64,000 nt of DNA from Methylobacterium sp. W2 (GCF_020662345.1 NZ_VMOA01000015.1:1-64000); one strand, 5' to 3'; shown: positions 46,920 through 56,955, counted from the stretch's first letter. Notes: generated from the sequence alone by a model not told the origin. A program made the numbers and translations.

Positions 46920-47966
46920 TCAGGTTCGTCCGGCGTCCTCCTTGGGACGGCGCCGGTTGAAGGCGGTGTCGGCGAGGCCGAACAGGGTCAGGGCGAGCAG
47001 CGCGACGCCCTGGGTGAAGAACAGGATCAGGTAGAGCCCGAACAGGAGGGCCATGCGTCCGGGCCGGCCGCGGCTGCGGTCGTGGAAGGCGGCGAGACCC
47101 TGCATGGCGAAGGCGGCGGTGAGCGCACCGATGAGGGCGATGCCGAGGACGCCCGGATAGCCGGGCACCAGGGCCAGCACGAAGGCCGCTCCCAGGATGC
47201 CGAGGACGGAGCGCGGCATCGCGGTGGAGGGGATGTCGGGCCAGGGCCGGGGCAGGCGGCCGGAGATGCGCACGATCCGCGCCGCGGCCCAGAGATAGAA
47301 GGTGAGCAGCACGGCGAGGCCCTGCGTCGCCAGTCCGGGGGCGATTGTCGCCAGGGCATCCGCCACCGCGTTCTGCTGGTCGGTGCCGGATTCGGCAGGG
47401 GGCGCCGCGTTGGTCTCAGGCTCGGCCGGGGTCTTCTCAGCCGGGGTCTTCTCGGCCGGTGGCTTATCCGCCGGGCTCTCGGCCGGTGTCGTGGCGGGGG
47501 GCGTCGTGCGGGGCTTGCCCTGCATTGTCACCAGCGTGCGGGTCATGCCGCGCAGCTGGGTCTGGAAGGTGTCGAAGCTCGGCGAGGCGATGACCGCAAT
47601 GGCGACGAAGGCGACCCCGGCCGTGCAGGCGGTCCAGGCGAGGAGCCGCCCGGTCGGATACCATTCCATGGTGCCGTCGGCGTTCGGACGTCCGAGGAGT
47701 GCGAGATAGGCGAGCCACCAGGCCGGCAGGGCGAGATAGGCGAGGTAGCCGAGGCCGAGGAAGGGCTGCAGGAAGGCAAGCGCAACGGCGCCCGTGATCG
47801 CGGCGACGAGGGCGGCCTTGTGGCTCCAGCCGAGGCCCACGATGAGGATCGGGAGCGGGGCGAGCAGGTAGAGCACGATGGACAGCAGCGTGCCCTTCAG
47901 CAGGACGCCGAAGAGGAGTGCGGAAACGAGGCCCGCCCCGATGCCGATACCAAGAAACTGTTTCAT
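46920..47966 (-). CDS. DUF2232 membrane protein
   Basis: The 348-residue protein starts [20 protein letters not shown] and has about eight hydrophobic segments. Between segments a long loop holds an imperfect repeat rich in Thr-Pro-Ala-Glu-Lys ([14 protein letters not shown]). DUF2232 proteins lie between rpsR and rplI in many Alphaproteobacteria. Their function is unresolved, though a role in envelope or translation-linked membrane processes has been proposed from position. The ATG at 47966 is used because the frame upstream to 48146 is an unconserved leader. Confidence 0.85.
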   Translation of the reverse strand: MKQFLGIGIGAGLVSALLFGVLLKGTLLSIVLYLLAPLPILIVGLGWSHKAALVAAITGAVALAFLQPFLGLGYLAYLALPAWWLAYLALLGRPNADGTMEWYPTGRLLAWTACTAGVAFVAIAVIASPSFDTFQTQLRGMTRTLVTMQGKPRTTPPATTPAESPADKPPAEKTPAEKTPAEPETNAAPPAESGTDQQNAVADALATIAPGLATQGLAVLLTFYLWAAARIVRISGRLPRPWPDIPSTAMPRSVLGILGAAFVLALVPGYPGVLGIALIGALTAAFAMQGLAAFHDRSRGRPGRMALLFGLYLILFFTQGVALLALTLFGLADTAFNRRRPKEDAGRT

Positions 47967-48193
47967 CGATCCCGCTGTCCCGCTGTCCCGGAAAGAGGGC
48001 AGGGTTAGAGGCGTTTCATCTCGCCCCAACGACGCCCGGCAGCGCCAATGCCGCCGGTGTGTAGACGTCCCTCCCTCGTGGGGAAGGATCGAAGGTGGGG
48101 GGGCGCCGCCAGCCTGCATAAGCCGAGGATCACCCCCCACCTCCAACTCCTCCCCACGAGGGGGAGGAGGGGACCTCGTGGAGAGGTCGAGGC

Positions 48194-48481
48194 TTACTTG
48201 ATCACGTAGGGGAGGAAGCCGAGGAAGCGGGCGCGCTTGATCGCCTGGGCGAGTTCACGCTGCTTCTTAGCCGACACCGCCGTGATGCGCGACGGCACGA
48301 TCTTGCCGCGCTCGGAGACGTAGCGCGACAGGAGCTTGACGTCCTTGTAGTCGATCTTGGGCGCGTTCGCGCCTGAGAACGGGCAGGTCTTGCGACGACG
48401 GAAGAAGGGGCGACGTCCGCCGCCCGCACCACCACCACCACCAGCGGCAGGAGCCGCACCAGGTCCAGCACCGAAACCCAT
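48194..48481 (-). CDS. rpsR: 30S ribosomal protein S18
   Basis: The 95-residue protein has the S18 core [20 protein letters not shown], then [20 protein letters not shown] and [20 protein letters not shown]. The first 20 residues are a Gly/Ala/Pro-rich low-complexity extension absent from E. coli S18 (75 residues). It is 3 bp from the rpsF stop, so the two are coupled. S18 pairs with S6 on 16S rRNA. Confidence 0.97.
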   Translation of the reverse strand: MGFGAGPGAAPAAGGGGGAGGGRRPFFRRRKTCPFSGANAPKIDYKDVKLLSRYVSERGKIVPSRITAVSAKKQRELAQAIKRARFLGFLPYVIK

Positions 48482-48484
48482 GGC

Positions 48485-48952
48485 TTAGTTCTCCCCGCCG
48501 AAGCTGCGCTCGGGACGGTCGCCGCGATCACCGCGGTCGCCACGATCCCGGTCGCCACCGAATCCACCACCACCGAAGCCTTCGTCGTCACGACGACGGC
48601 CGCGCTCACGATCCTTGCGGTCGTCGCGGTCGCGCTTCTGCATCATCGCCGACGGCTCGGATTCGAGCTCTTCGACGCGGACGGTCATGAAGCGCAGGAC
48701 GTCCTCGGAGATCTGCATCTGGCGCTCCATCTCGGCGAGAGCCGCCGGGGGGGCGTCGACGTTGAGGAGCGTGAAATGCGCCTTGCGGTTCTTCTTGATG
48801 CGGTAGGCGAGGGACTTCACGCCCCACATCTCGATCTTCTCGACCTTGCCGCCATTGGCTTCGATGACGCCCTTGTAGGTCTCGACCATGGTCTCGACCT
48901 GCTGGGCCGTCACGTCCTGGCGCGCCAGGAAGACGTGTTCATAAAGAGGCAT
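48485..48952 (-). CDS. rpsF: 30S ribosomal protein S6 with RG-rich tail
   Basis: The 155-residue protein starts [20 protein letters not shown]. It shows the S6 fold with [20 protein letters not shown] and [20 protein letters not shown]. The last 45 residues are an Arg/Asp/Gly-rich tail ([20 protein letters not shown] onward) instead of the acidic tail of E. coli S6. The start is ATG at 48952; the in-frame ATG at 48988 is inside the hairpin region upstream. First gene of the operon. Confidence 0.96.
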   Translation of the reverse strand: MPLYEHVFLARQDVTAQQVETMVETYKGVIEANGGKVEKIEMWGVKSLAYRIKKNRKAHFTLLNVDAPPAALAEMERQMQISEDVLRFMTVRVEELESEPSAMMQKRDRDDRKDRERGRRRDDEGFGGGGFGGDRDRGDRGDRGDRPERSFGGEN

Positions 48953-48954
48953 AA

Positions 48955-48981
48955 CGGGCCCTTCATAGCAAAAGGGGCCCG
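48955..48981 (-). promoter_or_regulatory. Hairpin immediately upstream of the rpsF start
   Basis: CGGGCCC and GGGCCCG (48955-48961 and 48975-48981) form a perfect 7-bp stem whose 3' end on the mRNA is 2 nt before the start codon, covering the ribosome-binding region. S6:S18 autoregulation through leader RNA structure is known in several bacteria, so this may be such a site. The rest of the gap 48982-49317 between rpsF and xoxF shows no gene. Confidence 0.45.
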
Positions 48982-49317
48982 ACGGCACGGATGTGCGGGT
49001 GTCGATCGTCGGGCCGGTTCAACGCGTTTCGCCCGGCGCCAAGCCCTTCGAGCCGTTTGAAGGCCCGAGCGGTTGATCGAAGGCGGAGACACGGGACGAT
49101 GGAGCGAACTCCGCATGCCGGACATGCCGGCACCGTCCGTTCAGCCCCCAGCCGGAGCGAACACGAGGTGCGGCGCATAGACGAGTTCGGACGGGATGGC
49201 AAGGATGACGGCACGAATGATCGCCGCGATCCCGGCGACAAGGAAGCCCGCGAACCGATCCGCTTCCGATGCTAGAGGGGCCTCCAAACCCGCGCACGCC
49301 ACGTTGGAGGATCGCCG

Positions 49318-51096
49318 ATGCGAGGCAGGAACCGAGTCGCCGCCCTCCTGTTCTGTCTGTCCGCATTCGGCCCGGCCTCCGCCGACGAGCCGGTGCTCCA
49401 GACGGTGGATTACGCCAACACGCGCTATTCGAAGCTCGACCAGATCAACGCCGGCAACGTGAAGCAGCTGCAGGTGGCCTGGACGTTCTCGACGGGTATC
49501 CTGCGCGGCCACGAGGGCGCCCCCCTCGTCGTCGGCAGCATAATGTACGTCCACACTCCCTTCCCGAACATCGTCTACGCCCTCGACCTCGACAAGGACG
49601 GCGTGATCGTCTGGAAGTACGAGCCCAAGCAGGACCCGTCGGTCATCCCGGTGATGTGCTGCGACACGGTCAACCGTGGTCTGGCTTATGCCGACGGCGC
49701 CATCATCCTGCACCAGGCCGATACCACCCTGGTTTCCCTCGATGCTAAGTCCGGCCGGGTGAACTGGTCGGTCAAGAACGGCGATCCGGCGGTCGGCGAG
49801 ACCAACACCGCCACCGTAATGCCGGTGAAGGACAAGATCATCGTCGGTATCTCGGGGGCCGAGTACGGAGCCCGCGGCCATATCACCGCCTACGATGCCC
49901 GGACCGGGACACGGCTCTGGCGCGGCTATTCGACGGGGCCGGACGCGGACATGATCGTCGATCCGCAGAAGACCACCTCGCTCGGCCGGCCCATCGGTGA
50001 GAATTCGTCCCTCGCGAGCTGGGAGGGCGACCAGTGGAAGACAGGCGGCGGGGCGACCTGGGGCTGGTACTCCTACGATCCCGAACTCGACCTCATCTAT
50101 TACGGGACTGCCAACCCCTCGACCTGGAATCCGAAGCAACGCCCCGGCGACAACAAGTGGACGACGGCGATCGTTGCCCGCAACCCGGATACCGGCATGA
50201 TGCGCTGGGTCTACCAGATGACCCCGCACGACGAATGGGACTACGACGGCGTCAACGAGATGATCCTCACGGATCAGACGGTTCAGGGGACGGTCCGTCC
50301 GCTTCTCACGCATTTCGACCGTAACGGTTTCGGTTACACCTTGGACCGGAGCACCGGCGAACTGTTGGTGGCGGAAAAATTCGATCCGGCGGTGAACTGG
50401 GCCACCGGGATCGACGTGGACAAAAGCTCGGGCCGTTACGGGCGACCCTTGGTCGATCCGCGCCGTTCGCCCGACAGGACGGGAGAGGACGAGACCACCA
50501 CCGGCATCTGTCCCGGTGCCATCGGCGCCAAGAACGAGCAACCGGCGGCGTATTCGCCGATCACCCGGCTGTTCTACGTGCCGACCAACCATATCTGCAT
50601 GAGCTACGAGCCGTTCCACGTCACCTACACGCCTGGCATCCCCTTCGTGGGCGCCACCGTGACCCTGCAACCGACCGAGGACGGTCCCGAGACGGGGCGG
50701 TTCATCGCCTGGGACGGTGTCGCCGGGAGGGTCGTCTGGTCGAACACCGAGCCGTTCTCGGTCTGGTCCGGCGCCCTCGCCACCGCCGGGGACGTGGTTT
50801 TCTACGGCACGCTCGAAGGTTACCTGAAGGCTGTCGATGCGCGGACGGGCCGCGAACTGTACCGGTTCAAGACCCCGTCGGGCATCATCGGCAACGTGAC
50901 GACCTACCTCCATAGCGGCAGGCAATACGTAGCCGTGCTCTCGGGTGTCGGCGGCTGGGCGGGAATTGGCCTGGCCGCCGGCCTCACGGATCCGGCGGAC
51001 GGGGCCGGCGCGGTGGGCGGCTATGCCGGCCTGTCGCGCTACACCGCGCTCGGAGGGCAACTCACGGTCTTTGCCCTTCCCGAATTGCGGCACTGA
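49318..51096 (+). CDS. xoxF: XoxF-type PQQ- and lanthanide-dependent methanol dehydrogenase
   Basis: The 592-residue periplasmic eight-bladed propeller enzyme oxidises methanol (possibly also formaldehyde) and passes electrons to a cytochrome c. It has a signal peptide, the C114-C115 disulfide in [11 protein letters not shown]182 and N266 as metal ligands, catalytic D308 and the extra D310 in [11 protein letters not shown]. Asp at that second position (Ala in calcium enzymes such as MxaF) marks lanthanide dependence. GGAGG precedes the ATG. The partner cytochrome (xoxG) and xoxJ are not adjacent, as in strains with a stand-alone second XoxF. Confidence 0.9.
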   Translation: MRGRNRVAALLFCLSAFGPASADEPVLQTVDYANTRYSKLDQINAGNVKQLQVAWTFSTGILRGHEGAPLVVGSIMYVHTPFPNIVYALDLDKDGVIVWKYEPKQDPSVIPVMCCDTVNRGLAYADGAIILHQADTTLVSLDAKSGRVNWSVKNGDPAVGETNTATVMPVKDKIIVGISGAEYGARGHITAYDARTGTRLWRGYSTGPDADMIVDPQKTTSLGRPIGENSSLASWEGDQWKTGGGATWGWYSYDPELDLIYYGTANPSTWNPKQRPGDNKWTTAIVARNPDTGMMRWVYQMTPHDEWDYDGVNEMILTDQTVQGTVRPLLTHFDRNGFGYTLDRSTGELLVAEKFDPAVNWATGIDVDKSSGRYGRPLVDPRRSPDRTGEDETTTGICPGAIGAKNEQPAAYSPITRLFYVPTNHICMSYEPFHVTYTPGIPFVGATVTLQPTEDGPETGRFIAWDGVAGRVVWSNTEPFSVWSGALATAGDVVFYGTLEGYLKAVDARTGRELYRFKTPSGIIGNVTTYLHSGRQYVAVLSGVGGWAGIGLAAGLTDPADGAGAVGGYAGLSRYTALGGQLTVFALPELRH

Positions 51097-51100
51097 AGCC

Positions 51101-51766
51101 TTAGGAGACGCTCGTTACGCCGTCGCGGGCGCGGAGCGCGGCCACGATCTCGTCGAAGCTCTTCTCCGGGATGTGGACGTAGGACACGTCGATCGTATCG
51201 ATCCCGTCCTCCGCCGTCGGCTGCGCGACGAACTGGAGGAGACGGGAGGCATACGAGCCGGACAGGCCGCGCAGGACTTCGATGGTGATCGTGCCGCGCC
51301 TGGCCGTGATGGTGAGGGTGCGGGTCTGCGCGCGCTCGCGATAGCGCGCCTCGAGCGGTTTCATCCCCGCCAGGATCAGCAGGACGATGGCGGTGGTCGC
51401 AATCGCCGCCACGTAGAGGCCCGTTCCCGCAGCCAGGCCGATGGCGGCCACGGCCCACAATCCCGCCGCCGTGGTGAGGCCCTTCACCATCTCCCCGCGC
51501 AGCATGATCGTACCGGCACCGAGAAAGCCGATGCCGGACACCACCTGCGCCGCCATGCGCGACGGGTCGAGCGAGACGTTGGGCGTACCGAGAATGTCCG
51601 AAAAGCCGAAGGCCGAGACGATAACGATCAGGCAGGAGCCGACGCAGACGAGCATGTGCGTCCGCATCCCCGCCGCCCAGGCGAGACGCTCCCGCTCGAA
51701 GCCCACGGCACTGCCAAGCAGCGCCGCGAGCAGGAGGCGGCCCAGGATATCGAGATTGCCGATCAC
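51101..51766 (-). CDS. MgtC/SapB family membrane protein
   Basis: The 221-residue protein has the MgtC N-terminal membrane domain with GRLLLAALLGSAVGFERER, AGMRTHMLVCVGSCLIVIVS, the Gly-rich VVSGIGFLGAGTIMLRGEMV and GLTTAAGLWAVAAIGLAAG. A soluble C-terminal domain of about 80 residues follows. MgtC proteins help survival in low Mg2+ and acid conditions, partly through F1Fo-ATPase. It is convergent with xoxF (stops 4 bp apart), with no functional connection evident. Confidence 0.92.
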   Translation of the reverse strand: MIGNLDILGRLLLAALLGSAVGFERERLAWAAGMRTHMLVCVGSCLIVIVSAFGFSDILGTPNVSLDPSRMAAQVVSGIGFLGAGTIMLRGEMVKGLTTAAGLWAVAAIGLAAGTGLYVAAIATTAIVLLILAGMKPLEARYRERAQTRTLTITARRGTITIEVLRGLSGSYASRLLQFVAQPTAEDGIDTIDVSYVHIPEKSFDEIVAALRARDGVTSVS

Positions 51767-51862
51767 TCGCCGCCCACCCGCTTCGACCTAAGTCGCTCGG
51801 TCCTAGGCAGAGATCACGACCGCGACAATCCTGTCGTCGGGTCTATTTGCCGGTCGTCGGGC

Positions 51863-52126
51863 CTACTTGTCGGGCTTCTCGGAAAGGATCGCGCCGGTCT
51901 TCGGATCGGCGTGGAATTCCATCTTCACGCCGTTTTTCATGCCTTCGCCCTCCCAATGGCCGTCATCCGCCTCGAACTCGGTGATGTCGGTATAGCCTGC
52001 CTCCATCAGCTTCTGCTTGACCTGCTCGGCCGGCATCCAGTCCGCGCCGGGCTTGTCGGCAAGCGCGATGCCGGAGGATCCTGCGGTGAGGAGCAGGGCG
52101 AGAAGCGCGGGTTTCAGGGTCTTCAT
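51863..52126 (-). CDS. Exported PepSY-domain protein
   Basis: The 87-residue protein has a signal peptide MKTLKPALLALLLTAGSSGI followed by ADKPGADWMPAEQVKQKLME. The single PepSY domain has GYTDITEFEADDGHWEGEGM and KMEFHADPKTGAIL. PepSY domains inhibit peptidases or sense the envelope. It is soluble and periplasmic. No adjacent two-component or protease gene is visible in the window. Confidence 0.85.
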   Translation of the reverse strand: MKTLKPALLALLLTAGSSGIALADKPGADWMPAEQVKQKLMEAGYTDITEFEADDGHWEGEGMKNGVKMEFHADPKTGAILSEKPDK

Positions 52127-52209
52127 GGGTTCCTCCGAGGTTTCTTGTGCTGGCTTTTTTGCCGTCTACGGGCAAACATCGCCTCGGGTTTTCCGGTTCC
52201 GGAGAAGAC

Positions 52210-52584
52210 TCACCTCAGCGAGGCGGCGATCGCTTGCTGGATACCGAGGATGTCGGCGCCGCGCTTGAGCGTCTTCCTGATCGGCTCGGGCCGGCCTGAG
52301 ACCCAGATCGCCAGTTCCGAATCGAAGTCGAAACTGCCCGCCGTCTCCACCGAGAAACAGGTGATCGCTCGGTAGGGCACAGTCATGTAGGCGACCTTGC
52401 GCCCGGTCATGCCCTGCTTGTCCACCAGGATCAGCCGCCGGTCGGTGAAGACGATGAGATCGCGGATCACCCGGAAGGCGACCTGCACCGCTTCGCCCTG
52501 GGTGAGAACACCGCCGAGCGCTTCATGCACCTCCTGCGGAGAAAGGTCGCTGCCATGGCCGAACAGGCCGTCGAGAATTCCCAT
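52210..52584 (-). CDS. Bacterial PH-domain protein
   Basis: The 124-residue protein reads [20 protein letters not shown], then [20 protein letters not shown] with [20 protein letters not shown] and a final helix. It matches the single-domain PH/YdcF-type (formerly DUF1696) proteins with the FTDRRLILV strand. They form oligomeric rings in other bacteria; the role is unknown. It is in the same strand as the PepSY gene, 83 bp away, and divergent from pdxJ. Confidence 0.8.
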   Translation of the reverse strand: MGILDGLFGHGSDLSPQEVHEALGGVLTQGEAVQVAFRVIRDLIVFTDRRLILVDKQGMTGRKVAYMTVPYRAITCFSVETAGSFDFDSELAIWVSGRPEPIRKTLKRGADILGIQQAIAASLR

Positions 52585-52696
52585 TGCGCGGCCTATCCCG
52601 AAAATGTCGCCTTACCCCTATTTAGGGACGAGCCGGCCCGGCACATCCTCTGCCGGTCGTTCTTTTTCGTGGGACTCGCCTGCCGTCCGGAGCCGC

Positions 52697-53467
52697 ATGA
52701 TGTCCGCCACACCCCCCGTTCCCCTGCGCCTCGGGGTGAATATCGACCACGTCGCCACCGTGCGTAATGCCCGCGGCGGACTCCATCCCGATCCCGTCGC
52801 CGCCGCCCTGCTCGCCGTGGAGGCCGGGGCGGACGGCATCACGGCGCATCTGCGCGAGGACCGCCGGCACATCCGCGATGCCGATATCGAGGCGCTGATG
52901 GCGCGGCTCTCCGTGCCGCTCAATTTCGAGATGGCGGCCACCGACGAGATGGTGGGGATCGCCACCCGCCTGCGGCCGCACGCCTCCTGCCTCGTGCCGG
53001 AGAAGCGCGAGGAGCGCACCACCGAGGGTGGCCTCGACATCGTCGGGCAGGCGGCGCATCTCGCCCCCCGGATCGCGGCCTTGTCCGCCGCCGGTATTCG
53101 CGTTTCGCTCTTCGTCGAGCCCGACGAGGCGGTGATGGACGCGGCTCTCCGTCTCAAAGCACCCGTGGTCGAACTGCATACCGGGAGCTATTGCGAGGCC
53201 GTCGCGGAGGGCAATGGCGTGCGGGTGGCGCATGAACTCGCCCGCATCGCGCGGGCCGCCGATTACGGCTCGCGGATCGGCCTCGAAGTCCATGCCGGCC
53301 ACGGTCTCGCCCTCGACAGCGTCGGGCCGGTGGCGGCCCTGCCGCAGCTCGCCGAGCTCAATATCGGCCATTCTCTCATTGGCGAGGCCATCTTCCACGG
53401 GCTCGGCCAGGCGATCCGCGACATGCGTGCCGCCATGGACCGGGCCCGGACGGGGATTGCGGTATGA
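52697..53467 (+). CDS. pdxJ: Pyridoxine 5'-phosphate synthase
   Basis: PdxJ condenses 1-deoxyxylulose 5-phosphate and 3-amino-1-phosphohydroxyacetone to pyridoxine phosphate. The 256-residue enzyme shows [49 protein letters not shown] and [11 protein letters not shown], all PdxJ signatures. The ATG at 52697 was chosen (a second ATG follows). Its stop overlaps the acpS start (ATGA), so the pair is translationally coupled. Its product PLP would serve the MocR-type regulator and Alr encoded in this window. Confidence 0.97.
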   Translation: MMSATPPVPLRLGVNIDHVATVRNARGGLHPDPVAAALLAVEAGADGITAHLREDRRHIRDADIEALMARLSVPLNFEMAATDEMVGIATRLRPHASCLVPEKREERTTEGGLDIVGQAAHLAPRIAALSAAGIRVSLFVEPDEAVMDAALRLKAPVVELHTGSYCEAVAEGNGVRVAHELARIARAADYGSRIGLEVHAGHGLALDSVGPVAALPQLAELNIGHSLIGEAIFHGLGQAIRDMRAAMDRARTGIAV

Positions 53468-53931
53468 TCGTCGGCATCGGCTCCGATCTCTGCGACATCC
53501 GCCGGATCGAACGGTCCCTGGAGCGTTACGGCGAGCGCTTCACCCACCGGATCTATACCGATGGCGAGCGCGCGAAATCGGAGGGTCGCGCCGCCCGCGC
53601 GCCCTCCTATGCCAGGCGGTTCGCCGCCAAGGAGGCCTGCGCCAAGGCCCTTGGCACCGGTATGAGCCACGGCGTGTTCTGGCGCGACATGGAGGTGGTG
53701 AGTCTGCCGGGCGGGGCACCGACCCTGCGTCTCACCGGGGGCGCCGCGGAGCGCCTGCGGGCGATGATTCCCGCCGGGCATGCTGCGAAGATCCACGTGA
53801 CGCTCACCGACGATCCGCCCATGGCGCAAGCATTCGTGATCATCGAAGCCGTGCCCTCCTCCTTGCCCCTCCCGACCGCGCATGCTGAGCCGGCGACCGC
53901 TCGCGTTGCGGCCCCCGACCGCATGGTCTAG
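53464..53931 (+). CDS. acpS: Holo-[acyl-carrier-protein] synthase
   Basis: AcpS transfers the 4'-phosphopantetheine of CoA to ACP. The 155-residue protein starts [20 protein letters not shown] (metal-binding Asp in GSDLCDI) and has [20 protein letters not shown] (Glu of the family) and [19 protein letters not shown]. The C-terminal 25 residues ([16 protein letters not shown]) extend beyond the usual end. The start overlaps pdxJ by 4 bp. pdxJ-acpS-lepB-rnc-era is a conserved order. Confidence 0.96.
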   Translation: MIVGIGSDLCDIRRIERSLERYGERFTHRIYTDGERAKSEGRAARAPSYARRFAAKEACAKALGTGMSHGVFWRDMEVVSLPGGAPTLRLTGGAAERLRAMIPAGHAAKIHVTLTDDPPMAQAFVIIEAVPSSLPLPTAHAEPATARVAAPDRMV

Positions 53932-53992
53932 ACCGCCGGTCATCACCGACAGTCGATCGGGTTCGCGCGTCGAGCCGGAGATTGCAGACAGA

Positions 53993-54793
53993 ATGGAACG
54001 AGCGCGCGTGGATCACCAGACGAAGCGAGACCTGAGGGCGGCCGATACTGGCGCCTGGGCGAGCATCAAGGAGACGGTCAAGGTCGGCGTCCAGGCGCTG
54101 CTGATCGCCCTCGTGGTGCGCACGCTGCTCTTCCAGCCCTTCAACATCCCGTCCGGATCGCTGGTGCCGACGCTGCTGGTGGGCGACTATCTGTTCGTGT
54201 CCAAGTATTCCTACGGATATTCGAAGTACTCTCTGCCCCTGAGCGAGTACCTGCCGTTCAAGGCCGATGGCCGGATCTGGGCGGCGGAGCCGAAGCGCGG
54301 CGACATCGCGGTGTTCAAGCTGCCGAAGGACAATGCCACCGACTACATCAAGCGCGTCATCGGCCTGCCCGGTGACAAGATCCAGATGAAGGCCGGCATC
54401 CTCTACATCAACGACGTGGCGGTGAAGCGCGAGCGCATCGCGCCTTACGAGACCACCGGTCCGTACGGCGAGGAGACGAAGGTCGAGCAATACACCGAGA
54501 CCCTGCCCAACGGCGTGGTGCATCAGGTGATCGAGCGCGAGGGCGACAACGGCTACTGGGACAATACCGAACCCTATCTTGTGCCGCCCGGCCGTTACTT
54601 CATGATGGGCGACAACCGCGACAATTCCACGGATTCGCGCGATCTCGCCAATGTCGGCTTCGTCCCGTTCGAGAATTTCGTCGGCCGCGCCGAAATGATC
54701 TTCTTCTCCATCGACGAAGGCACGCCCGCCTGGCAGATTTGGCAATGGCCGACGAAGGTGCGGTGGGGCCGCATCTTCAGCAGCATCCATTAG
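53993..54793 (+). CDS. lepB: Signal peptidase I
   Basis: LepB removes signal peptides at the inner membrane. The 266-residue protein has one N-terminal membrane helix at about residues 30-46 (KVGVQALLIALVVRTLLF). The catalytic S56 is in FNIPSGSLVPTLLVGD (Leu replaces the more usual Met after SGS) and the general base K120 in DYIKRVIGLPGDK. The box MMGDNRDNSTDSRDLANVGF closes the domain. The ATG at 53993 is used; a GTG at 54008 is another candidate. Upstream of rnc by 11 bp. Confidence 0.97.
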   Translation: MERARVDHQTKRDLRAADTGAWASIKETVKVGVQALLIALVVRTLLFQPFNIPSGSLVPTLLVGDYLFVSKYSYGYSKYSLPLSEYLPFKADGRIWAAEPKRGDIAVFKLPKDNATDYIKRVIGLPGDKIQMKAGILYINDVAVKRERIAPYETTGPYGEETKVEQYTETLPNGVVHQVIEREGDNGYWDNTEPYLVPPGRYFMMGDNRDNSTDSRDLANVGFVPFENFVGRAEMIFFSIDEGTPAWQIWQWPTKVRWGRIFSSIH

Positions 54794-54804
54794 GACGATC
54801 GATC

Positions 54805-55617
54805 GTGGGTGAGGAGGCGCGTCCTTCCAGCCGGGCGCGTCGCGCACCGCGACCGAAGCCCGGCCTGAACGTGCTCGAGGAGCGGATCGGCCATGTCTTC
54901 GCCGACCGGGCCCTCCTGTCCCTGGCCCTGACCCATGTCAGCAAGGCCGGCGGCGGCGGACGGGTGGGAAGCTACCAGCGCCTCGAATTCCTCGGCGACC
55001 GCGTGCTCGGCCTCGCCATCGCCGATCTGCTCTACGAAGCGTTCCCCCAGGCCGATGAGGGCGACCTGTCGCGGCGTCTCGCCGGGCTCGTGCGCCGGGA
55101 GACCTGCGCCTCGGTGGCGACGGCCTGGGATGTGGGACCGCATCTCGCCTTGGGCCCGGGCGAAGTCCAGAGCGGCGGCCGCCGCAACCAGACGATCCTG
55201 GCCGATGCCTGCGAATCGATCCTCGGCGCGGTCTTCCTCGATGCCGGATACGAGGCGGCGAAGGCCATCGTCCTGACCGCTTTCGCGCCCGGCACCGACA
55301 CGGCGGCGCCGCGCGGACGCGACGCGAAATCCGCTCTTCAGGAGTGGGCGATGGGCCGCGCCCTGCCGATCCCGGTCTACGACGTGGTGGAGCGGTCCGG
55401 CCCGGACCATGCCCCCGTCTTCCGGATCGCCGCGCGTGTGGAGGGCCTGGAGCCCGGATACGGCACCGGTCCTTCGAAACGCCTCGCCGAGCAGGAGGCC
55501 GCCCGCCTCGTCCTCGACCGCGAGGTTCACGGTGTGAGTCAGCAGGCTGGCACGACCCCCCTCAATGGAATGGAGACGTCGGCGGACGTCGGTGAAGAAA
55601 GCGACTCCGATGCCTGA
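54805..55617 (+). CDS. rnc: Ribonuclease III
   Basis: The 270-residue double-strand-specific RNase processes rRNA. The signature QRLEFLGDRVLGLAIADLLY carries E61 and D65 (metal ligands), with ADACESILGAVFLDAGYEAA as the second metal motif. A dsRNA-binding domain follows at about residues 170-250 (DAKSALQEWAMG, GPSKRLAEQEAARLVL). The start is GTG at 54805, preceded by AGGA. The C-terminal 20 residues overlap and continue into the era start region (8-bp ATGCCTGA overlap). Confidence 0.96.
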   Translation: MGEEARPSSRARRAPRPKPGLNVLEERIGHVFADRALLSLALTHVSKAGGGGRVGSYQRLEFLGDRVLGLAIADLLYEAFPQADEGDLSRRLAGLVRRETCASVATAWDVGPHLALGPGEVQSGGRRNQTILADACESILGAVFLDAGYEAAKAIVLTAFAPGTDTAAPRGRDAKSALQEWAMGRALPIPVYDVVERSGPDHAPVFRIAARVEGLEPGYGTGPSKRLAEQEAARLVLDREVHGVSQQAGTTPLNGMETSADVGEESDSDA

Positions 55618-56596
55618 CGACCACAACGATTTCGACGACGAGGACAATCTGCCCCCTCAGGCCGCGCTGCCCGAGATCAAGCCGCTGCCGGTCATTCCGG
55701 CGGATTCGAGTGCCGGGTTCGTCGCCCTGATCGGCGTGCCCAATGCCGGCAAGTCGACTCTGCTCAACAGTCTCGTGGGGACCAAGGTCTCCATCGTCTC
55801 GCGCAAGGTCCAGACCACGCGGGCGCTGGTGCGCGGCATCGTCATGGAGGGCAGCGCCCAGATCATCCTGGTGGACACGCCCGGCATCTTCGCGCCCAAG
55901 CGCCGCCTCGACCGGGCGATGGTGCATTCCGCCTGGAGCGGCGCTGCCGATGCCGACGCGATCTGCCTGCTGGTCGATGCGCGTAAGGGTGTGACCGAGG
56001 AGGTCGAGGCGATCCTCGCCCGCCTGCCCGAGGTGCGCCGCCCCAAGGCCCTGATCCTCAACAAGATCGACCTGATCCCGCGTGACCGTCTGCTGGCCCT
56101 CGCCGCCTCGCTCAACGAGCGCATCGCCTTCGCCCATACCTTCATGATCTCCGCCCTCAACGGCGACGGCATCGATACGCTGCGGAAGACCCTGGCCGGG
56201 ATGATGCAGCCCGGCCCCTGGCTCTACCCGGAGGACCAGGTCTCCGACGCGCCCCTGCGCATGCTCGCCGCGGAGATCACCCGCGAAAAGCTCTACGACC
56301 GGCTCCACGAGGAACTGCCCTACCGCTCCACCGTAGAGACCGACCAGTGGGTGGCCAAGACCGATGGTTCGGTCCGGATCGAGCAGACGATCTTCGTGGA
56401 GCGCGAGAGCCAGCGTTCCATCGTTCTCGGCAAGGGCGGACAGACCATCAAGGCGATCGGGCAGGCGGCGCGGCGCGAGATCGCCGAGGCGGCCGATCAA
56501 CCCGTCCACCTGTTCCTGCACGTCAAGGTGCGCGAAAACTGGGCCGACGACCCGGCGCGCTATCGCGAAATGGGACTCGAATTTCCACGCGGATGA
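55610..56596 (+). CDS. era: GTPase Era
   Basis: Era binds 16S rRNA 3' end and aids 30S maturation. The 328-residue protein has G1 [21 protein letters not shown]3 VDTPGIFAPKRRLDRAMVHS and G4 NKIDLI. The C-terminal KH domain carries GKGGQTIKAIGQAARREIAE. Residues 1-33 are an acidic, Pro-rich extension (DDHNDFDDEDNLPPQ) upstream of the GTPase domain. It overlaps the rnc end by 8 bp and closes the lepB-rnc-era set. Confidence 0.98.
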   Translation: MPDDHNDFDDEDNLPPQAALPEIKPLPVIPADSSAGFVALIGVPNAGKSTLLNSLVGTKVSIVSRKVQTTRALVRGIVMEGSAQIILVDTPGIFAPKRRLDRAMVHSAWSGAADADAICLLVDARKGVTEEVEAILARLPEVRRPKALILNKIDLIPRDRLLALAASLNERIAFAHTFMISALNGDGIDTLRKTLAGMMQPGPWLYPEDQVSDAPLRMLAAEITREKLYDRLHEELPYRSTVETDQWVAKTDGSVRIEQTIFVERESQRSIVLGKGGQTIKAIGQAARREIAEAADQPVHLFLHVKVRENWADDPARYREMGLEFPRG

Positions 56597-56955
56597 CGGC
56601 AGGCCCGATGTGGCACGGCATGATTCGAGGTAACCGATGCGCATCTCGTGCTGCGCTGCCGCATAAATCACAGTATCGTCTTGCGGAAGGGCGTGGTTCT
56701 CGAAGCGTGGGTGCAAGTGAACGGCTTGCTTTGAACGATTCCGTACAGAAGAGCTTGGCAATGACTTGACAGGCTGTTGCCAACCGATTCGCTCGATTTT
56801 GCGAATTTAGCGGATGCGGCGAAGATAACCTTTCCAACGAGGCCATCGCCGGCTACCAATCGCGAAGCCGCATTCGGTTCCGAGTCGCGGAACCCTCTAT
56901 CTTCCTCTCAACGCCCGACTCTCGAGGCGCGCGTGCTGTCGCGCCGGATCCGTCA
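56597..56955. other. Intergenic stretch with no supported gene
   Basis: This 359-bp gap between era and the RsmC-like gene is lower in GC than its surroundings and has a TTGACA (56766-56771). No matching -10 box, ORF with family similarity, tRNA or hairpin of note was seen. An RNA or promoter here cannot be excluded. Confidence 0.6.

Noticed and set aside
49141-51093. 650-residue minus-strand open frame antisense to xoxF
   Set aside because: No motif and Arg/Gly/Asp-rich composition; it exists because of high GC in the real gene on the other strand.
56766-56794. TTGACA resembling a -35 box before the RsmC-like gene
   Set aside because: No acceptable -10 hexamer at 16-18 bp; the match alone is not enough.
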